Positions 5,675 through 9,180 of a DNA stretch of 9,180 nucleotides are shown in pieces. The DNA is from an uncultured Alphaproteobacteria bacterium. Lineage in GTDB: Bacteria > Pseudomonadota > Alphaproteobacteria > RF32 > CAG-239. Each line of letters starts with the position of its first letter. Position 1 is the stretch's first letter. The stretch is from the NCBI GenBank assembly GCA_900540425.1, contig UQFU01000067.1, positions 1-9,180 of the forward strand, written 5' to 3'. Position numbers and translations under genes: made by a program. The notes beneath the pieces are model-generated. The model saw nothing but the letters and a program-made list of their open reading frames with translations, did not search any database and was not told the origin of the DNA.

Positions 5675-6289
5675 ATGAAAAAATTAAAAAAAATCTTAAG
5701 CGCTCTCGCTGTCATTATCTTGTTTTCCGCTTGCTCCACAACTGAAACGCCGGAAATCAAACGGTTTAATACGCCGCGCTTTAACGACAAGGCTCCGATT
5801 GAACTGAAAGTCAGCAAAATTGAGACCGTTTCGGAGTTTACGCCGCAATTCAAAGCGCCGTATGTTGAACATATGTTCCCCATACCGATTGAAGCCACAG
5901 CCAAAACCTGGGCAAAGGATCGCTTGTCCGCCGTTGATTATTCCAGCGACAAAACGGCTACTTTTATCATTAAAGATGCCAGCGTAACTGAAGAAATCGA
6001 GAAGGCTGAAAAACTTTTCTACAAAGACCGGATTGTATACAAAGCCAACCTCAACGTCATTCTGAAAATTTCTGATGCTGCCGATGAAAATACGGCCCAG
6101 ACTGAAATTCAGGCTTGGCGCGAGCTGATCATTCCGGCTGATGCGACCATTGAAGAAAAAGAGAAATATTGGAACGGAATGGCCAACAAACTTTTTGACG
6201 AGTTTGATATCAAAATGGAAGAAAGCATCCGCAAATATCTGAATATGTACGTCAACAACAACGGCTATATCCAGAATTACGACAACTAA
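5675..6289 (+). CDS. Conserved alphaproteobacterial lipoprotein
   Basis: This 204-residue protein has a signal peptide with lipobox FSAC (cysteine 20) and so should be an anchored periplasmic-side lipoprotein. Recognisable conserved stretches are APIELKVSKIETV (40-52), FKAPYVEHMFPIPI (59-72), then KTWAKDRLSAVD (77-88) and TATFIIKDASVTEE (94-107). I recall the pattern 'I.RFNT..DKPPI.L.V..IEVV..Y.PP...P.VEH.FP' from uncharacterised alphaproteobacterial proteins often found near hslO, but know no function. The Shine-Dalgarno before the ATG is weak (TAGG). The stop overlaps the stop of the convergent apaG by a few bases, leaving no room for a terminator, so their messages must overlap at the 3' ends. 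Confidence 0.8.
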   Translation: MKKLKKILSALAVIILFSACSTTETPEIKRFNTPRFNDKAPIELKVSKIETVSEFTPQFKAPYVEHMFPIPIEATAKTWAKDRLSAVDYSSDKTATFIIKDASVTEEIEKAEKLFYKDRIVYKANLNVILKISDAADENTAQTEIQAWRELIIPADATIEEKEKYWNGMANKLFDEFDIKMEESIRKYLNMYVNNNGYIQNYDN

Positions 6290-6705
6290 TGCAACACCGA
6301 ACTTTTCGGAGCATTTTCAGAGGTCAGATAAAATGTCGGGATTTTAATATCCTCAATTTTGTCCTGGCCTTCTTTTTTTATCTTGCAACAGCCGTAAAAT
6401 ACTGCATTAGCCGAATTCAACGGCGCCGTGCTGGTATATTCAAAACACTCGCCGGGCTCAAGTTCCGGAATTTCTCCCTTAAACCCCGCCGTATCATCGC
6501 TGTAACGATTGCCGCGGTCATCGGCAATATTCCAGTTCTTCCCTACCAGATGAATTTTCTTTTTCGAGTTGTTTTCAATACAAAGATAATAGCCCCACAA
6601 ATTCTGCGCCGCCGGATTTTCTTCTAACAACACCGGACACGCCGAAACGATAATTCCGTCTGTTTGGCTGTATAAAAAATCATTCTCGTTAATCATCATG
6701 TTCAT
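6286..6705 (-). CDS. apaG: ApaG-domain protein
   Basis: The 139-residue product matches the ApaG fold, an immunoglobulin-like beta sandwich of unclear biochemical role that is also found in some F-box proteins. Diagnostic stretches are GYYLCIENNSKKKIHLVGKNW (38-58, the first strands), NIADDRGNRY, and the strongly conserved ELEPGECFEYTSTAPL (80-95), with DIKIPTFYL (119-127) at the end. The normally glycine-rich GxGVVGxxP loop is reduced to GFKGEIP, so it is somewhat divergent. It is slightly longer than the E. coli protein of 125 residues. Two further methionines (3 and 4) follow the first and the Shine-Dalgarno is poor, so the start is uncertain by a few codons. Two 10-base repeats lie upstream (6728-6748). 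Confidence 0.88.
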   Translation of the reverse strand: MNMMINENDFLYSQTDGIIVSACPVLLEENPAAQNLWGYYLCIENNSKKKIHLVGKNWNIADDRGNRYSDDTAGFKGEIPELEPGECFEYTSTAPLNSANAVFYGCCKIKKEGQDKIEDIKIPTFYLTSENAPKSSVLH

Positions 6706-6727
6706 CCGTTAAAATTTATTTCCGATG

Positions 6728-6748
6728 ATTAACTTTTAATTAACTTTT
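6728..6748. repeat. Tandem ATTAACTTTT pair upstream of apaG
   Basis: ATTAACTTTT occurs at 6728-6737 and again at 6739-6748, exactly one helical turn (11 bases) apart, 23 bases upstream of the apaG start. Two identical sites on the same face of DNA could bind a regulator; chance in AT-rich DNA is possible. Confidence 0.35.
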
Positions 6749-6897
6749 CATGATTCGCAACCGGACTCTTTTTCCGACTCGCGCTTTATACACAAAAATA
6801 ATCCGGCAAAATTTTATAATTTATTTATCCCCAAAAAGAATTCGATTCGCTGCAGACCCAATCTCTCCTTAACCCGGTTTTCCGGATTCGCCGCCGA

Positions 6898-6925
6898 CAA
6901 AAAGCCCGGCATTTGAGCCGGGCTT
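6898..6925 (-). terminator. Rho-independent terminator of carD
   Basis: AAGCCCGGC (6902-6910) and GCCGGGCTT (6917-6925) are exact inverted copies around a 6-base loop. On the minus strand the stem runs into five T. It lies about 20 bases after the carD stop and is a strong, unambiguous terminator; the reverse side has an A-run before and no T-run after, so it acts on the minus strand. Confidence 0.88.
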
Positions 6926-6946
6926 CAAAAAATCAAAAATCCATCC

Positions 6947-7453
6947 TTATTTTGCTAAAATATCCAACAGCTTTTTGGTTGCGTCAGCCGAAGATATATT
7001 TTCGCAAACGGCATATTCATTAGCCAGACGGTCAAGCGCCTGTTCATAAATCTGCCGTTCGCTGTAAGACTGTTCCGCCAGGTTTTCGCTGCGATACAAA
7101 TCACGGATAACCTCAGCGATTGCCACCGGATTTCCGGAGTTGATTTTATTTTCATACTCCTGTGCCCGGCGTGACCACATAACCTTTTTAACCTTGGCCT
7201 TGCCTTTCAGGACACCCAAAGCATCATTCATGGTGTCTTCCGCCGAAATCCGACGCAAACCGGTCGTCTCGGCTTTTGCCATCGGAATACGCAGCGTCAT
7301 CTTATCGCGGTCAAAATTAACCACAATCAGTTCCAATTCGGAACCGGCAACCTTCTGCTTGGTAATATCGGCAACTTTGCCAACCCCGTGAGCAGGATAA
7401 ACGACATAATCACCGGAGTTAAACGCTATTTTTGAAGAAAGTTTTTTATTCAT
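6947..7453 (-). CDS. CarD/CdnL-family transcriptional regulator
   Basis: CarD/CdnL proteins bind the RNA polymerase beta subunit and stabilise open promoter complexes, notably at rRNA and housekeeping promoters. The 168-residue product has the N-terminal RNA-polymerase-interacting domain (FNSGDYVVYPAHGVGKV at 11-27, ELIVVNFDRDKMTLRIP at 41-57) and a helical C-terminal DNA-binding domain with KKVMWSRRAQEYENKINSG (89-107) carrying the conserved tryptophan at 93, then EVIRDLYR and RQIYEQALDRLANEYA. Length is typical. ATG at 7451-7453 is preceded by AGGAAAAGG. A perfect 8-bp palindrome (7475-7493) lies in the leader, and a strong terminator follows, so it is a single-gene unit. The family is firm. 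It is closer to the short CdnL type than to Myxococcus CarD, which has an extra HMGA-like domain. Confidence 0.93.
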   Translation of the reverse strand: MNKKLSSKIAFNSGDYVVYPAHGVGKVADITKQKVAGSELELIVVNFDRDKMTLRIPMAKAETTGLRRISAEDTMNDALGVLKGKAKVKKVMWSRRAQEYENKINSGNPVAIAEVIRDLYRSENLAEQSYSERQIYEQALDRLANEYAVCENISSADATKKLLDILAK

Positions 7454-7474
7454 TACCTTTTCCTATTTGTAAAT

Positions 7475-7493
7475 CCTTATAAATTTTATAAGG
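7475..7493 (-). promoter_or_regulatory. Perfect palindrome in the carD leader
   Basis: CCTTATAA and TTATAAGG flank the three bases ATT, 22 bases upstream of the carD start codon. It may be an operator or contain an AT-rich -10 (TATAAA on the minus strand), but I found no convincing -35 box at the right distance. Confidence 0.35.
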
Positions 7494-7554
7494 AAGTTTC
7501 CCCACGACCGGCATAAGATACCACAAAATTCCATTTAAATCTACCCCCAAAATT

Positions 7555-7572
7555 GCAATTTCGGCAAATTGC
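7555..7572. repeat. Perfect 7-bp hairpin between carD and the 322-residue gene
   Basis: GCAATTT and AAATTGC flank the loop CGGC. On the minus strand AATTTT follows, so it could be a weak second terminator for the gene at 7685-8653 or an upstream element of carD. Confidence 0.3.
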
Positions 7573-7622
7573 TTCCATTAAGGCAAATTTCAATCTCATC
7601 TGCGGACACTCCCGATTGACCT

Positions 7623-7652
7623 AAAAAACAGAAACCGTATCCGTAATTTCCG
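7623..7652 (-). terminator. Candidate terminator of the 322-residue gene
   Basis: On the minus strand CGGAAA pairs with TTTCTG (one G-U pair) around a 12-base loop, followed by six T. It lies about 35 bases beyond the stop codon at 7685. The stem is short, so confidence is moderate. Confidence 0.45.
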
Positions 7653-7684
7653 ATCCCTGCCCTATAAAAACTCTTAAATCTTAC

Positions 7685-8653
7685 TTAAAAATCCCGACCG
7701 GACTTTAGATATGCCATTACCGCAGCCGTATCTGCCTTGTTAACATGTTCTTTCTGAACCTTGTCAAAACCCGTAAAGGTCTTGCCGTCAGTCCGGCTCT
7801 GTTTCTTGGCTGCTGTTGCTTTTGCCTCTTTTGTCGGCACTATTTTTTCGGCCTTATTTTGTTCGGCCTTATAGGAACTGATTCCGCCAAGCAAAATAAC
7901 CGTTGCACCGACGGCTGTCTGCCAACGCATTATCTCCTGCCCCAATTCCTTACAAAAGGCTTTGAAACGGGTTGTTTTTTCCGACCGGACAGGCGTCTTT
8001 CCGGAAACCGGCTGCCGCGATACGGATTTTGCCGCTTCCTGCCGAGAAGCAGTCTTAGCTGCCGCCAGCATTGATACAAGTTCGGCAATATCAGGGCGCG
8101 GAGCGGATTTTGTTCTTGCTGTTGCCACAACCGTTTTTTCTTCTTCTGAGGCAAACATATTCCCGGTAAAAGATATCGGCAGCGCTTCCGGCTCAACACC
8201 CCGCGGTTCCGATGCCTGAGGTTCATTCGCAACAACTTTCTTTTCCCGGTTTGTTTCCGGGTGCTCAAATCTGATTTCAAAAGTTTTGCCCCGTCGTTGT
8301 TCCCGCTGCCGCAAAGCTTCTTCCCGCAAAACCGGATTCTTCTCAAAATAACATTTAGTCTTATGAATCTTAATTTTCAAGGAATGCGCCACCGGATAAA
8401 TCAGTTTTCTTTCATGATTATACTCACCAAAAACTTTAACCAGCTTTTCAACATCCGGCAAATCGGCATAAATATTCGGCTGACGGTTCAAACGATCCAT
8501 TAGTTTAAGCGCCCGCTGCTGAATTTTTGCCTCAAGTCCTCGGCGGACTTCCGGTTCAAAACCAAAATTTTGTACAGAACATTGCAATGCAGCCAGTTCA
8601 TCAACCGATAATTTTCTGATATCCTTCAAAACCTCTTCAGCAGCCATCTTCAT
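7685..8653 (-). CDS. Unrecognised protein with one internal membrane segment
   Basis: I do not recognise this 322-residue protein. The first 130 residues are charged and helical in character (EEVLKDIRKLSVDELAAL, then VEKLVKVFGEYNHERKLIYPVAHSLK...). Residues 135-240 are low-complexity with many A, K, R, S, P and E, so probably disordered. One hydrophobic stretch, TAVGATVILLGGISSY (246-261), is the only likely membrane segment. The tail is lysine- and alanine-rich. There is no signal peptide, so it would be a single-pass protein with a long N-terminal cytoplasmic part, or the segment is buried. Start choice: ATG at 8651-8653 with AAGGAG at good spacing; a second ATG follows two codons later. 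It has its own promoter and palindrome upstream and a weak terminator. Codon use and G+C resemble the core genes around it. Confidence 0.8.
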   Translation of the reverse strand: MKMAAEEVLKDIRKLSVDELAALQCSVQNFGFEPEVRRGLEAKIQQRALKLMDRLNRQPNIYADLPDVEKLVKVFGEYNHERKLIYPVAHSLKIKIHKTKCYFEKNPVLREEALRQREQRRGKTFEIRFEHPETNREKKVVANEPQASEPRGVEPEALPISFTGNMFASEEEKTVVATARTKSAPRPDIAELVSMLAAAKTASRQEAAKSVSRQPVSGKTPVRSEKTTRFKAFCKELGQEIMRWQTAVGATVILLGGISSYKAEQNKAEKIVPTKEAKATAAKKQSRTDGKTFTGFDKVQKEHVNKADTAAVMAYLKSGRDF

Positions 8654-8679
8654 GATACACTCCTTTTACGAATGTCCTA

Positions 8680-8708
8680 TAAATAGCACAAATCGCCAAC
8701 GGATTCAA
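8680..8708 (-). promoter_or_regulatory. Promoter of the 322-residue gene
   Basis: On the minus strand TTGAAT (complement of 8703-8708) and TATTTA (complement of 8680-8685) are separated by 17 bases, and the start codon is 26 bases beyond the -10. A perfect palindrome sits 15 bases upstream of the -35. Confidence 0.5.
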
Positions 8709-8723
8709 GTGCATTTTAGTCAA

Positions 8724-8743
8724 TTTTGTAAATTTTTACAAAA
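8724..8743. promoter_or_regulatory. Perfect 9-bp palindrome, candidate operator
   Basis: TTTTGTAAA and TTTACAAAA flank two T, making a 20-base palindrome with a 2-base centre. It lies just upstream of the -35 of the minus-strand gene, where activators or repressors often bind. I do not recognise the binding protein. Confidence 0.45.
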
Positions 8744-8773
8744 ATGTCACATTTCTTGCTTAAAAATTAACCA

Positions 8774-8802
8774 TAAAAAAACGGAGCATAAAACCCCGTT
8801 TT
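8774..8802 (-). terminator. Rho-independent terminator after the C-type-lectin-like gene
   Basis: On the minus strand AAAACGG and CCGTTTT form a 7-bp stem around a loop of about 11 bases, followed by three further T, giving a T-run of seven. It begins ten bases past the stop codon at 8813. Confidence 0.75.
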
Positions 8803-8812
8803 CTCACATACT

Positions 8813-9180
8813 TCAAAAAGCCAAAACACACCGAACGTAATGGTAGAGGTGGTACTTACAGCTGTAATCCACAGCGCCGTTATCGGCGAGCACGTCCCAT
8901 GCATCGCTGTAGCTATACTCGGACGAAGACCAATACCAGCCGACCTTTACTTCAGAAACATCTTCTTCTAAATCAGCAGCTTCAGTTGCTATGACTTCTT
9001 CCGCCTGTTTGCGCGCATCTTCTTCCGTAAACGGCCTTGAAAAGAACTGTTCCTTACAAGGAAGCATCTCCTTTGGCTCAACGCCATCCAAACAGCCCCA
9101 GATTTTGCCAATCTTTATCTTGCCTGGAACCATCTTATGTGTCACCGTGCCGTCCGCATAAACATACAACGGCAAACCTT
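8813..9180 (-). CDS. Partial DUF1566/C-type-lectin-like protein, C-terminal part
   Basis: The frame stays open to the right edge, so the true start is outside the window; a TTG near 9175 has no ribosome site. Visible parts, numbered from that TTG, are a repeat-like ADGTVTHKMVPGKIKIGKIWG (7-27), an acidic, alanine- and glutamate-rich stretch (50-75), and the C-terminal signature WYWSSSEYS (80-88) ... VRCVLAF (114-120). This ending is typical of DUF1566/Lcl-type and related C-type-lectin-fold proteins, often surface-exposed binding proteins and sometimes targets of diversity-generating retroelements. Between these anchors the residues are Y, D, S, H, L, C and A, nearly all encoded by NNC or NNT codons. 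The segment between the repeat and the signature is shorter than in most relatives, so it may be an unusual variant. No reverse transcriptase is in view. Confidence 0.7.
   Translation of the reverse strand, partial: GLPLYVYADGTVTHKMVPGKIKIGKIWGCLDGVEPKEMLPCKEQFFSRPFTEEDARKQAEEVIATEAADLEEDVSEVKVGWYWSSSEYSYSDAWDVLADNGAVDYSCKYHLYHYVRCVLAF

Noticed and set aside
5626..5904. 92-residue minus-strand frame
   Set aside because: It is antisense to the start of the conserved lipoprotein gene, which has a signal peptide and recognisable motifs.
7745..8503. Several plus-strand frames opposite the 322-residue gene
   Set aside because: They are shadows of the longer minus-strand frame, which has a ribosome site, promoter and terminator.
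8652..8840. 62-residue plus-strand frame
   Set aside because: It covers the promoter, palindrome and terminator of minus-strand genes and has no ribosome site or recognisable composition.
9173..9175. TTG as the start of the right-edge gene
   Set aside because: The frame remains open to the window edge and the sequence just before it continues a family-like stretch, so the gene is partial rather than starting here.

Overview
The window suggests a chromosomal segment of an alphaproteobacterium, probably one of the uncultured gut Rhodospirillales-like lineages. This is inferred from the set recX, hslO (Hsp33), an alphaproteobacterial-type lipoprotein, apaG and a CdnL-type carD, plus a C-terminal DUF1566/C-type-lectin-like protein. 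Two kinds of DNA meet near position 3,920. The left part (about 250-3,810) is AT-rich; for example, 541-600 has 20 G+C in 60 bases. The right part (from about 4,060) is richer; for example, 5,041-5,100 has 34 G+C in 60. 

Left part: a small probable genomic island next to an intact tRNA-Trp(CCA) gene on the minus strand. It is bounded by two directly repeated, gap-free 116-bp units (134-249 and 3812-3927). Each unit has the same order: a 9-bp inverted arm pair AGTCCGTGT/ACACGGACT, a minus-strand terminator hairpin with a GAAA loop, and the last 7 bases of the tRNA-Trp gene including CCA. The loops and stems differ between the copies but pairing is kept. I read these as attachment-site ends of a tRNA-targeting element, possibly one of two in tandem. 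No integrase gene lies inside. The cargo is one large ATPase with an ABC-type ATP-binding domain and a TOPRIM-like C-terminus (OLD-like, probably anti-phage), followed by a three-gene operon of small lipoproteins (one BamE/SmpA-like, two paralogues of each other). The operon is preceded by a strongly structured, possibly switch-like leader. 

Right part: core genes. recX (minus) and hslO (plus) are divergent with overlapping -10 elements. hslO is followed by a conserved lipoprotein gene whose stop overlaps that of the convergent apaG. carD (minus) follows, with a clear terminator. Then comes an unrecognised 322-residue protein with a single membrane segment, whose promoter has a perfect 9-bp palindrome just upstream. 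At the right edge is the C-terminal part of a minus-strand gene whose last 34 residues look like the hypervariable face of a C-type-lectin-fold protein. 

The most interesting signals are the duplicated tRNA-end structure with its OLD-like cargo, the switch-like leader before the lipoprotein operon, and the possible diversity-generating-retroelement target at the right edge. No CRISPR array, insertion sequence or rRNA was seen.
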